Assembly: GCA_022925895.1 (NCBI GenBank)
Contig: JAKSYS010000002.1
Location: 419,310-483,309 of the forward strand
Source: Fragilaria crotonensis
Lineage: Eukaryota > Bacillariophyta > Fragilariophyceae > Fragilariales > Fragilariaceae
Direction of reading: 5' to 3'
Length of the DNA: 64,000 bases
Shown here piece by piece: positions 12,927 to 21,844 of this stretch. The notes under the pieces were generated by a model. That model saw only the letters and a list, made by a program, of their open reading frames with translations. It was not told the origin of the DNA and ran no database searches. The first letter of the stretch is position 1, and every line of letters starts with the position of its first letter. The position numbers were made by a program, and so were the translations under genes.

Positions 12927-13391
12927 TCATTTATGAAATGCGAACAGTGAATTGCCCCGAAACGCTGTCGCGACCGTCTCGGACAAGGGTCCGAGAATTG
13001 TACTTAATACCTTTGTACTTTCGATATAGTACTCGTAAACAACAAGATAATCTAGTCTTAACTCTGTAGGATGGAATCCTCGGAGTAAAGCGATCAAAGA
13101 AAACCGAATGTCTGATTGGGTCATTCGCTTTCCCAGCTTGAAGAAATTGTCGTACCCGATTTGAGACTCTCGTGTTACCTTGGGCCTTCTAATAGAAACA
13201 AAATCCAAGATGGCGAAGTCAAGTACCAGGTCTCGTATGGTCCTGTCACACATACATGGGCCTACTAAACCGAAATTACATAAGGACAAATCGAGGTCGT
13301 CCAGGCGTCTAAATGTCAGAATTCTTCTGCCACGTCGAGATTGAAATGACGAAGTTAGGCCACGTACGACGAGACCAAGGCGTTCGGTCAT
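12927..13391 (-). CDS. Doubtful ORF, hypothetical 154-residue protein
   Basis: An open frame of 154 codons lies upstream of the Ser-rich gene on the same strand. It has no recognised domain; the composition (many Leu, Arg, Asp; RRLDDLDLSLCNFGLVG) is compatible with coding but not convincing. No intron or neighbour supports it. It could be a chance ORF or a fragment. Confidence 0.3.
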   Translation of the reverse strand: MTERLGLVVRGLTSSFQSRRGRRILTFRRLDDLDLSLCNFGLVGPCMCDRTIRDLVLDFAILDFVSIRRPKVTRESQIGYDNFFKLGKRMTQSDIRFSLIALLRGFHPTELRLDYLVVYEYYIESTKVLSTILGPLSETVATAFRGNSLFAFHK

Positions 13392-13740
13392 CCAATGAAC
13401 GCCAACTTTTTAACTGAGATGAGAGTAAAGAGGATGCACATGTATTCCAGAATATCTACCTGGGGTACAAGTACAGTACTTGTTGACTTGTTGATGATAT
13501 CCATAGACTTCATGCAGTAAAAGTATATGTGCATTGGTAGATTTGCCCTCCGGTGTTAGTAACACGCGAGACGCGACTGGAATATAAAACCCTAAATTAG
13601 GGTTAGCAACGCACGTTTGCCACCCTCGGCATGTGACATGTGATACGCCTTACCAGCAAGTGCCTTCGACAATATCACACCAATCACGGCCTAGATTAAC
13701 GATCTTTTAACAGATTGTGACAGCAATGGAGCATAGCCTA
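13392..13740. other. Intergenic, with a telomere-like palindrome
   Basis: No gene is seen. At about 13590-13606 the sequence AACCCTAAATTAGGGTT is a perfect palindrome built of two outward-facing TTAGGG-type hexamers. Confidence 0.5.
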
Positions 13741-15087
13741 CTAGAGTCTCCATGCCTGTTTGTACGCTTGAATGTCAACGCGGTACGTCTCTTCGTGTTC
13801 TCTGAGTGCTAGCTTCATCTCCTCCATTTTTGATAAAATCGCCGAACATGCCTTGACATTGAGATGTAGCATGTGATAATCAATGGAATCAAGATACGCC
13901 TCGAGCTTTAGCTCCATCTCAATGTTAGTGCCGCTGACGCATTGAATAGATTTGCCCAGAAATATTCCATCACGCCACTTTCGATAGTCCATATCTGAGC
14001 CTACGTCTCGAAATCCAAAAAGGACAAGGTAACGCTCAGCAGATGCTGGTCGGGAGCAGATGGGTTTGGTGATGATAAAATCGCGACAACGGTGTACCAA
14101 GTCCTTCATCATAGTTCGCATGGATTTAGTTTGACAACCAAAGAGTTTGACAACAACACTCCCACCGGGGCTAACAATCGACAAGGCTGCCGCCACTTGA
14201 CAAATCACCAGCTTTTGAGCCAACTGCTCCTGGTGTTCATGATCACGCTGTGCGTCTACGCCACCATCACAAACTACAGCGTCAATCCTCATCCCGTTGA
14301 TATCGCGTTTCAGTGCAACGACATTATCCCAGTTGTAGATGTCTCCTGTTCCGTCAGCACCTGCGGAAACGCGATAGCGAATATTTTCCCAGTCATAGTC
14401 ATCCACCTTCCAATCTGTGCCGCGACCATGCTCGTTGGTTCCGATCAAGGACATTCCGATGCCTCGAATCTCGGAGACCGATGGGTAGCACCTCCCACAA
14501 TGATAAAGCAAGTATTCACTAAATCCTCCAGGCGCGGCGCACAGGTCAACAAAGTGAAATGACCCACCATTTGCGGCTTGGGTGAGAGCGAAGCCAATGC
14601 TTGCGTTGACATTCGCCAGCTTGATAGCTGATCGATTAACGAACATGTTGTTCAATCCTCCAGCTCTCCCCTTCCCCAAGACTTCTATAGGATTACAGAA
14701 TCGCCGAGCCATCTGAAAGACTTGTAGTGGTGACAATGTGTCGTGGATCTTGGAAAGGGCATTTGCCGCAGGCAACAGTCGTCGCTTGATTTCTATAAGA
14801 TGTCGATCCAGGGCCATGATTTCCCTTGATCGCTCCGCTGCCTTTTCCTCATTGGGTTGAAACTCGCTGAACCACTGTTGACGACCAATCCAACTCTGCC
14901 GCAGGTTACCCTCTTCGTCTTCGAAGTTGCCATCGACTGTGACTTCTTCATAACAGTCGGTCAAACCTTTAGTCTCGCGATAGTGTGTGCCATTTTCATG
15001 ATGAAGTTTCGCTCGCTTCGGATGTCGATCGTCGGCAAACGAGGAGGCCATGGGGCATTGGATCTTGGCCTTTTTCTGGATTGTCAT
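13741..15087 (-). CDS. CMTR1: Cap-specific mRNA (nucleoside-2'-O)-methyltransferase 1 type
   Basis: A 448-residue intronless protein starting ATG at 15087. It contains the RrmJ/FtsJ Rossmann methyltransferase fold in the cap-1 configuration. The SAM-binding motif FVDLCAAPGGFSEYLL (about residues 175-190) is clear. The K-D-K-E tetrad can be placed: Lys in NRSAIKL (about 152), Asp in VVCDGGVD (about 268), Lys in VVVKLFG (about 308) and Glu in SRPASAERYLV (about 343). The SRPxxxERY block is characteristic of CMTR1 rather than bacterial RrmJ. The enzyme 2'-O-methylates the first transcribed nucleotide in the nucleus. Human CMTR1's G-patch and WW domains are not present, so this is a compact catalytic-core version. 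The short region 3' of the core is helical. Confidence 0.92.
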   Translation of the reverse strand: MTIQKKAKIQCPMASSFADDRHPKRAKLHHENGTHYRETKGLTDCYEEVTVDGNFEDEEGNLRQSWIGRQQWFSEFQPNEEKAAERSREIMALDRHLIEIKRRLLPAANALSKIHDTLSPLQVFQMARRFCNPIEVLGKGRAGGLNNMFVNRSAIKLANVNASIGFALTQAANGGSFHFVDLCAAPGGFSEYLLYHCGRCYPSVSEIRGIGMSLIGTNEHGRGTDWKVDDYDWENIRYRVSAGADGTGDIYNWDNVVALKRDINGMRIDAVVCDGGVDAQRDHEHQEQLAQKLVICQVAAALSIVSPGGSVVVKLFGCQTKSMRTMMKDLVHRCRDFIITKPICSRPASAERYLVLFGFRDVGSDMDYRKWRDGIFLGKSIQCVSGTNIEMELKLEAYLDSIDYHMLHLNVKACSAILSKMEEMKLALREHEETYRVDIQAYKQAWRL

Positions 15088-15371
15088 CAATTACGAGAAC
15101 TTCGGTACAAGTACTCATACGCGAGTTCAAGTACCTGGTGAAGGCTACTGTTACTAAGAATACTGCTACATAAAGCTTCTACTGGTACTCCTAATACTAC
15201 TCGCACTTATTGAAAGCGGTCCCACTTTTCAGTGTATTTGTAGACGCAGGCCGCAGGTGGCAGGAGAGTTCATGGCCGTCGGTTTGACCACTTAAAAATG
15301 GCCGGTCGGTCAACTCCATAACGACTGTCTCAGAGTGTTCTGCTTTTCTCAGTGGGTTGTGTTGACAGCCA

Positions 15372-16256
15372 ATGAGTTCTGACATAGTTAGGGATTACTT
15401 GGATTCGTTTTCAACCCCGAAAGCATCGGAAACAAAAGGAAAACGGACGAGGGTCGAATGTTGTGGCTCGTCGAGATGTTTTTACTGCACAGAATGCTAC
15501 AAGCTTCTAGTCCCAGAAGAGGAATGTCCAATCGGCATGAGATCCCTGCCATTTAACCTGCATATCATTCTGCATGATCGAAGATGCGTCGCATCCGGAC
15601 TGCATGCAAAAGTTTTGAGTGAAAGGTTTTGTAGCAAAGGCGCAACAGACAACAACGACTGTTCCAAGCGAGTCCAAGTCTTCGACCTCGAACGGCTGGA
15701 ACCTTTGCCCGAGTGCTTCCCCGAAAAGACGTACGTTTTATTTCCCTCTGACGACTCTATCCCTCTGCAGACAGTTCGTCATCAGGTGAATACCTTGGTG
15801 GTGTTGGATTGCAAGTGGACAAAGCCGTCCTCGCGGCATGATCCACGCCTTGCAAGCTTGCCTCGGGTTCATCTCACCAGTCCACCCACGGCAAGTCACT
15901 ACTGGCGATGGCATTCCGCAGGACAAGAGTGTTTGAGCACCATCGAAGCAATCTACGAAGCAGCCTGCGAGGTTGAACCCGAATGTAATTGGTTGCCCTG
16001 GCTGTGGTTGTTTGCACTCCAGCGCGCTGCGACTGGAGGCATGACTGAAGAACAAAAACTAATCCAACGAGAATTGAGAAGGACGAGAGGCACCGCAAAG
16101 CATCTCCAGGACAAGGAGAGGGGCCGAGCTTTGTCAGAGCAGCACAAGCGTGAACGTGGCGAAGTCCGAAAGCAAGCACGAAAACCTCAGTGGCAGGTCC
16201 ATTTCGAGAGTGAACGAGGAGCAAGTCTATCTGCATCCCAAAGAGATATTTCATAA
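15372..16256 (+). CDS. DTWD1: DTW-domain tRNA-uridine aminocarboxypropyltransferase, DTWD1 type
   Basis: A 294-residue protein transcribed divergently from CMTR1. Near the N-terminus is a Cys-rich knuckle (CCGSSRCFYCTECYKLL, about 30-46), the usual zinc-like site of the family. The DTW core follows. The block FPSDDSIPL (about 123) and the strand VVLDCKW (about 146-152) occupy the expected positions. YWRWHSAGQECLSTIEAIY (about 179-197) matches the DTWD1-specific FWRxQxGKxxxLSTIEAIY stretch. DTWD1 makes acp3U at position 20 of some tRNAs from SAM. Oddly the name-giving D-x-T-W reads D-C-K-W here. The C-terminal 60 residues are basic and helical. Identity as DTWD1 rests mainly on the LSTIEAIY block. 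Confidence 0.85.
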   Translation: MSSDIVRDYLDSFSTPKASETKGKRTRVECCGSSRCFYCTECYKLLVPEEECPIGMRSLPFNLHIILHDRRCVASGLHAKVLSERFCSKGATDNNDCSKRVQVFDLERLEPLPECFPEKTYVLFPSDDSIPLQTVRHQVNTLVVLDCKWTKPSSRHDPRLASLPRVHLTSPPTASHYWRWHSAGQECLSTIEAIYEAACEVEPECNWLPWLWLFALQRAATGGMTEEQKLIQRELRRTRGTAKHLQDKERGRALSEQHKRERGEVRKQARKPQWQVHFESERGASLSASQRDIS

Positions 16257-16271
16257 TAGGGCCTGGCTTAG

Positions 16272-16784
16272 TTATTGCGTCACGGATTTTTTGCGCTGAT
16301 AAACGTTAAGCAAAGCATCTGCCTTTTCCATAGCAGTCACAATATCTTGAGATATCCTTTTCTTTTTGGGTCGGAGACTGACATCTTCCAACACGACAGC
16401 ATCAACAGTAGCTGCCATTCTGTCCAAATCGAAGCTGAGTGTGGCAAGGTCCTTCTCCAAGTTAGATGGGAGATGTGCCGCAGCCCAGTCGTCCTTGTTG
16501 ACTCGAGATTGATCATCAACACTGTTTAGTTTCGCACGAGCCAACGATGTTTGAATCAATTCTATGACAGAGATATGCACAGACAATTGAGTCTCTGCAG
16601 ATTCTAGCATCTCCAATGCGCTAAGGACATCGTCAGGGTAGTATTCCCCTTCCCAAATGAAGCGCAATGTCCCTTCCCATCCGTGATCCTTCACAGATTG
16701 ATACAGCCAAAACGAGAATGCGGCACCCAAAGTTCCTACGGTCACAAGGGCAACCGAAACAGCTATCCGTCGGGACGACGGCAT
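16272..16784 (-). CDS. Small single-span membrane protein, unknown
   Basis: I chose ATG at 16784 (MPSSRRIAVSVALVTVGTLG) because it opens with a basic stretch followed at once by a transmembrane segment (about 8-28); the frame is open further upstream but without coding character. The 170-residue product then shows amphipathic helices with heptad-like spacing (EMLESAETQLSVHISVIELI; DLATLSFDLDRMAATVDAV), suggesting a membrane-anchored helical or coiled-coil domain. No family is recognised. Its stop lies 15 bp from the convergent DTWD1 stop. A mitochondrial or peroxin-like membrane role is possible but unsupported. Confidence 0.7.
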   Translation of the reverse strand: MPSSRRIAVSVALVTVGTLGAAFSFWLYQSVKDHGWEGTLRFIWEGEYYPDDVLSALEMLESAETQLSVHISVIELIQTSLARAKLNSVDDQSRVNKDDWAAAHLPSNLEKDLATLSFDLDRMAATVDAVVLEDVSLRPKKKRISQDIVTAMEKADALLNVYQRKKSVTQ

Positions 16785-17239
16785 CGTGCGCACCTCTGCG
16801 GGAAGACAAAGTAACCTTGTACCGGCGCCAACAAGGTTTCTGATGTGAATGAGATGAGGTCTGGAGCAAAAGTTACTGTACACGACGTAAACCAGTGCTC
16901 TGTACACCGCTAAGCGCCATACAAACCGGCTGGCACTGTACGGGAATTTGGATTCATGAGAGAGTATTTGGGTCACAGTCAAGAGCCAAGAGTCACAGGG
17001 TACCAGTAGTACAAGTACCACAGACATACTCGAGTCCAGATTCTGGGGAGTATGTGAGATACTGTATGTTGTACAGTATGTACTTCGTATCTCCGTATTG
17101 CTGTACTTGTACCAGGTATCATAACTGCATGCACTCGCAAGATACAAATACGAGCCACGGAAAGCGGATTTCGCATGCAAACAAAACGACGCCACGAAAC
17201 TTGAGACCAGAACTCCTTTGTCACCCTTATCCTTCTGCA
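16785..17239. promoter_or_regulatory. Bidirectional promoter interval
   Basis: 455 bp separate the divergent starts at 16784 (minus) and 17240 (plus). The interval includes a dense cluster of GTAC-type words (16998-17120). No separate gene is seen. Confidence 0.45.
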
Positions 17240-17944
17240 ATGGTCAACGTCGCAGTCCTGCTTTTGAGCCTATCCATAACAAAGGCACTTGCATTCATCC
17301 CTCAAGTTCCTTTCAATCGATTGTCAAAAGAGCTTCGAAGTGACTTTTTCGGTGATGACCTCGCTGAAGAAGTGCAACAAAACCCTAACCAAGCGGTTCC
17401 TCGCTTCTCGAACGAAGAACTGGAAGCAATGGCCCCTGAATGGGCGAACCATGTTCCAAAATTCAGCCGCATTACGCTGGTAGGGCGAGTCGGAAATGAT
17501 CCTGATCCCAAGTACTTTGACAACGGTAAAGTCGTTTTGAACCTGAGCCTGGCTGTTCGGCGGAAGTATCACCCCCTGGAACGAAGGGCGCTCAAGATTC
17601 AAGAGGATGCCACCGATTGGTTCAATTTAGAACTTTGGGGACGAGATGCTGAGTATGCGGCAAAATATGTGAACAAGGGCGCCCGCATTGGCGTATCTGG
17701 ATCATTGGCTGTCGATTCTTGGATCGACCGCGAAAGTGGCGACAAGCGGAGCAAGTGCACAGTTATCGTCAATGATTTGGACATTTTGGAAACCAAGGCG
17801 GAAGCAGAGCTACGTCGTGGTACTCAACAAAGTTCTAAGCTGCAAGAAGGCACACGGCGAAAGAGTTTCTACACAGAGGACGACAAGGATGACGACGATG
17901 AGTTTTTGGGACCCCATTCTGCCGGAACTGGTGGTTTCTTTTAA
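17240..17944 (+). CDS. SSB: Plastid-targeted single-stranded DNA-binding protein (SSB, OB fold)
   Basis: A 234-residue protein. The start at 17240 gives MVNVAVLLLSLSITKALAF, a signal peptide ending ALA/FIP, the diatom plastid signature; the open frame continues upstream, but an earlier start would bury this presequence. The OB fold runs from about residue 75 to 180: FSRITLVGRVGNDPDPKYFD, VLNLSLAVRRK, TDWFNLELWGRDAEYAAKYV, and GARIGVSGSLAVDSWIDRESG match the bacterial/organellar SSB core (F-N-V-x-G-R, W-x-x-x-x-x-W-G, Y-x-x-KG-x-x-x-x-x-G). The C-terminus is acidic (DDKDDDDEFLG) and ends in GGFF, recalling the acidic protein-interaction tail of bacterial SSB. It should coat ssDNA during plastid DNA replication. 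Confidence 0.9.
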   Translation: MVNVAVLLLSLSITKALAFIPQVPFNRLSKELRSDFFGDDLAEEVQQNPNQAVPRFSNEELEAMAPEWANHVPKFSRITLVGRVGNDPDPKYFDNGKVVLNLSLAVRRKYHPLERRALKIQEDATDWFNLELWGRDAEYAAKYVNKGARIGVSGSLAVDSWIDRESGDKRSKCTVIVNDLDILETKAEAELRRGTQQSSKLQEGTRRKSFYTEDDKDDDDEFLGPHSAGTGGFF

Positions 17945-18299
17945 CTGGCCAGTTCGGTCTGAACCCTCTACCATAACTTGTTCTTGCCCTCCACTACATG
18001 GTATTTTACATTTTGTATTTTTATGAAGCGTCGCGATGCAGGGATGTTCGATTTCGCCGATATGCTGATAGTAGCTGGAAACTGTGCTCCTCTGTAATCC
18101 GCTTGAACCAGTTGTGGTCTCCAATTTATAGGAATGTGCGTGAAGTTGAAGAGTTCAAATCGAAACGAGCAAAGTTGCGGGGTCGACGACGTACGCATAC
18201 AACTTAGATATATCATAACGACGAGTGCAATCAGTAAGCAGTGTCAGGCTATCTTCGAAGCGCTGCGTCCGACGGTTAAACAGAAAAGCAAAAAGTCTT
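17945..18299. other. Intergenic between SSB and tRNA-Ser
   Basis: No gene is seen. It should hold the SSB 3' UTR and, on the minus strand, the 3' trailer of the tRNA. Confidence 0.5.
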
Positions 18300-18381
18300 C
18301 GGATGAGACAGGATTCGAACCTGCGAGGCTTGCGCCATTGCATTTCAAGTGCAACCCGTTAGACCACTCCGGCACTCACCC
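18300..18381 (-). tRNA. trnS-UGA: tRNA-Ser (anticodon UGA)
   Basis: An 82-nt minus-strand cloverleaf. The acceptor stem GGGTGAG pairs with CTCATCC (one G-U). The D arm GCCGGAGTGGTCTAACGG is typical of class II tRNA-Ser. The anticodon loop CTTGAAA sits on a stem GTTGCA/TGCAAT, giving anticodon TGA. A variable arm and the T arm CAGG-TTCGAAT-CCTG follow. The discriminator base is G, as in eukaryotic tRNA-Ser. No intron is present and CCA is not encoded. Confidence 0.95.
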
Positions 18382-18810
18382 GTAAAGACAATACTTGCAG
18401 GAGGGATAGTATAATAATATAAAACCTACCAATTTTCGAACTCATCTGTTGTCAAGTATCGAATCAAATCGAGCTCCTATTCATATGCATACGACTGTAA
18501 TACGTAGTACTAGTACCTGGTCCCTCTTGGATCATACGATCATACCCACGCGTGTCAGCCGAAATTGTGTTTTCCTGTTTTCCTACATGTGCGTTGGAAA
18601 TTCCAACTTTGGTAAATAGACGCGCCACGCGCCACAAAGTCACGCTGGCAACTTGCCGTTAAGTATGTAACTAGCTTACTAGCACCTACACTCAATGCAC
18701 CTGCTCACTGCCAACCTGCCAACGCACCTCAAAATTCCAATTCAGCCTAACCTCCCCATCACATCTTCTGTTGAGTATCAAATCGTGCTGCTCAAAAGCA
18801 ACGGCATCTG
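18382..18810. other. Intergenic
   Basis: No gene is seen. It contains the tRNA upstream flank (minus strand) and a TAGTACTAGTACCTGG word near 18505-18520. Confidence 0.5.
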
Positions 18811-19785
18811 ATGACCAGTGGTAGACGCCGTCGTCCGCCAAAGACCGAAAACAATGTGAACTCTCAGCAGCTCCAGGCTTTATTGGCATTGCTCCTAATT
18901 TTGGTGACGTGTATTGTGATTGAAATCGTTGTCGTTGACACTGTCTTCCTTGGGCCTACTGTGGACTTTAGTTCCATTAAACTATCCGATCGAGATAGCT
19001 TCATGTCTGATGCTGGCGCCATCTCTCAAGGGGCTTACTTGAAAGCTCATAAGAGCGTAATTCGCAACGAAATTCCGAAGGATCAGTATGGGACTGGTGC
19101 CAGGATTGTTGGACTAGATACATGTGCGCACTACAGAAGATTGCTTGAGGAGGGTGACGGGGCATCGATAACAGTGCGAGGCTTATTTCAGAATCGCGTA
19201 TCTATATTTTCTCAATTGATGCAGAAAAATTGCGAACTCAAAGAAGACGACACGTTCACCGACATGATATACCATGTTGACGTCGAGAACCACTTTCCGC
19301 TGCGGACGTTTCCGAACACTGTGTTGCCAATCGTTGTGGTGGAGGATCCCTTGCCTTGGATGGCCAATGTGTGTCGTGAAAGGCCGCATGAATTGGAACT
19401 TGAGACCACGCTTCGCAGTAATTGTCCAGCTTTAGACGAAGCGGTTCTGATCCGTTACCCGACCTTTCACAACACGACGACGCATAAATCGCTGGCCCAC
19501 TTGTGGAATGATTGGTACGAGCCCTGGCTATCACAACATTTGGGTCCGCGACTTTTGATAAGAGCTGAGGATGTGATGCTTTTTCCACAAGAACTTGTGG
19601 AAAGTGTGTGTAAATGTCTTGGAGGACGCCTTCACCATAATTTTCAACTTCATGCTCCGTGGCAAGTTGATGCTTTGCCGAATCGGTTGGACATGTACGA
19701 TGACGAAACATTACAGTATGCGATGGGGCACTTGGAAGAGTCGTTGCTCGATGCCATGGGGTATTCAACTGCGCCAACATCGTGA
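18811..19785 (+). CDS. Type II membrane sulfotransferase-like protein
   Basis: A 324-residue protein with a short basic cytosolic tail and one signal-anchor (about residues 22-46), the topology of a Golgi transferase. The lumenal part resembles diatom sulfotransferase-like proteins: IVVVEDPLPWMANVCRE (about 173-190) lies where the family has KDPYxWMxSxCR, and LIRAEDVMLFPQELVESVCK (about 251-270) where it has the 3'-phosphate-binding region. The P-loop position VRGLFQNRVSIFSQLMQKNC (about 124-143) lacks the usual G-T-G-T/S-N core and reads F-Q-N-R-V. The PAPS 5'-phosphosulfate site therefore seems degenerate, and the protein may be inactive or use a different substrate. Family assignment rests on these spaced motifs, not a search. 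Confidence 0.65.
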   Translation: MTSGRRRRPPKTENNVNSQQLQALLALLLILVTCIVIEIVVVDTVFLGPTVDFSSIKLSDRDSFMSDAGAISQGAYLKAHKSVIRNEIPKDQYGTGARIVGLDTCAHYRRLLEEGDGASITVRGLFQNRVSIFSQLMQKNCELKEDDTFTDMIYHVDVENHFPLRTFPNTVLPIVVVEDPLPWMANVCRERPHELELETTLRSNCPALDEAVLIRYPTFHNTTTHKSLAHLWNDWYEPWLSQHLGPRLLIRAEDVMLFPQELVESVCKCLGGRLHHNFQLHAPWQVDALPNRLDMYDDETLQYAMGHLEESLLDAMGYSTAPTS

Positions 19786-20425
19786 CCTTGACGTAAGTAG
19801 AGCGCAGATTGCTGCGTCGTGCTAATTCAAGCATTTAAGACGCTGGCGAGGTTATCCTTGAATACGGTAGCGCTGACGAAATCAGGAACCGACGACTTCG
19901 AATCATCGATCGCAATGTTCCTGATGCCTCTTCAGACACTGGCTGTCTGCGTTGAGGCAAAACCTGGCGGCAGTATGCAAGTCCTCGTGACCTCAAGATC
20001 GTGTTCTATAGAGGAGATCTAGCATATCTCAGTCTCAAAACTGCTACTCCTAAGTACGGTAAGAACACTCCGTTTGAGCTGCGATGGTCTCATGATGTAA
20101 TATAAAAAGTAATGATGTTTATTGAAATCACAGTTGGTAATTGCTTCTGGTGTTGCACGATACCATGGCATTACTCGGAGACACATCATCGTTGCATGTT
20201 GCTTCGTGTTTCAAGCAGAGTTCAGCCACAAAAGTACTGACGTACCTACCGTAGTAGCGGCAGTGTAGGACAAATCAAGCAACCAACCGTAACCTACACT
20301 CGTCCGGAATGTACAGTAGGCAGTAGGTACACCGCCTCTTCGACCACACACACCGCACTGTGTACAAACAAACAACAAACCCATGTCACATCCAAAAATC
20401 GAAAGTTAAAACCTGCCCGCCCTCG
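19786..20425. other. Intergenic
   Basis: No supported gene. It serves as 3' UTR of the sulfotransferase-like gene and promoter of the p24 gene. A GTAGGTACACC/TACCGTAG word set lies at 20240-20335. Confidence 0.5.
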
Positions 20426-21353
20426 ATGAGAATGAAGTCCTCCGCAGTGTTGCTCCTAATATCGATCACCTTCGTAGCTGTTGATGGTCTTCCGTATTTC
20501 GTCCTGTCTGAAAAGGTGGCTAAGTGCATTTCCATCAGTCCTCCTCGGAACACTCAGATATCTCTCAATTATCACTTTCCTGACATAGTCGTGATGGCTG
20601 AAGATATGGAAGACCCGCACGATGCCAAGGAGGTCGCGGCCGAGGATGGTAGAATGGATCAAGACGAGCTCTCCAGGAGATATAATGAACGATACAAACG
20701 GAAAATGGAGATGATGGCGAAAATGGTGAGTTACCGCTACTCGAAAATCATGCGATTCCCGTTGGATTGATTAACAACCTCATCCGTGTGTGTGTGTTTT
20801 TTTTTAGCAGGGAAGAAAAATGAACGATGTGAGTATCGCCATGTTTCAAAAGTTCGACAGTGAAACCAACACCAGAAATCGCCGTCACCGCGACAACGAA
20901 GATGCTGAACGGGGTACTCAGCGAATTCGGGAGATTATCCAAGAAAAGCGTGGAACCTTGACCTTCATTTCGTCCCCCCGTGATGATGCTCCCGTTGAAA
21001 TTTGCATTCAATGCATGACGGCTACTCCCAACACACCAGCTCGATTCTCATTGAAAGTTGACATGGAACCCTACGTTGATCCAGCGATAGAGGCCGCCCG
21101 GCATATGGAAGATATTCATCAAACAGTTTCGAGTATCGAGAAGGAATTGCAAAGTCTTGAACGAAAACTCGGAATGATTTTGAATCTTGCAGAATGGTCC
21201 AAACAACAGGAGATCACGGTGCATAGCAGGTCGATTGCTATCAGCCGTGCCACTGCATACTGGCCAATGATACATATTGCTGTCCTGGTTATTGCGTCGT
21301 ACATCCAGGCCAGTCACGTGGCGAGATTCTTCAAGAAACACCGTATTTTGTAA
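20426..21353 (+). CDS. p24/TMED family cargo receptor (GOLD domain)
   Basis: Two exons: 20426-20725 and 20811-21353, phase 0. The 85-bp intron runs GTGAGT...TTTTTTTAGCAG. The product is 280 residues. ATG at 20426 gives a signal peptide (MRMKSSAVLLLISITFVAVD). The GOLD domain follows: EKVAKCISISPPRNTQISLN and the PDI motif, then the second Cys and FSLKVDMEP. A coiled coil (about 198-225, IEKELQSLERKLGMILNLAE) and one transmembrane helix (about 249-268) end in a short cytosolic tail FFKKHRIL. That tail holds the paired Phe and the KK typical of p24 coats signals. The protein shuttles between ER and Golgi in COPI/COPII vesicles. It is longer than usual (about 200-230) because of an acidic/basic insertion inside the GOLD domain, around the exon junction. 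Confidence 0.88.
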
Positions 21354-21844
21354 CGAATTCTCTAACAAGAAGGGCTCAATATGTAAAATGTATCCAAAGG
21401 CAAAACAGAGTGTGCTAGTATCACATTGACTCCCTCGTCGCACGTTCATGTTAAACATACACCGGTAGTTCCTATGGATTCCTGAAGTGTGGCACCGGTA
21501 CTGGTCCATTACTGTTCCGTGTAGTCGTCGCTTGGTTTGAACTCATTCTGTTGTTCAAAAACTGGTCAGTGATGACTGTTTGACAGTCGATTCTATCAAG
21601 CATTTACGTTTTCGAATGCGATGTGACATATCCAAACTTAATTGCAGTTGCACGCCTATTGATCAGAAGGATTCACATAAAGAGGATTTCAGCTTGGGCA
21701 ACAAGGAATAGGACCAACCAGTATGCATAGTCTATGGCTTCGAAGGCCATCGTTTGAGTGCGGCGAAAGAAAGTCTGGCAAACGAAGTAGCTCGGCAAAT
21801 CCATATACTTCCTTCAATTATGTGGCAGAAGAGATAGACCGCAC
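21354..21844. other. Intergenic between convergent genes
   Basis: 3' flanks of the p24 gene (plus) and the EEP-family gene (minus). No gene is seen. Confidence 0.5.

Noticed and set aside
16895-17239. Upstream extension of SSB to 16895
   Set aside because: It would place the plastid signal peptide inside the protein.
16785-17240. Upstream extension of the small membrane protein to 17240
   Set aside because: The extension has no coding character and would overlap the SSB promoter; ATG 16784 is followed directly by the membrane segment.
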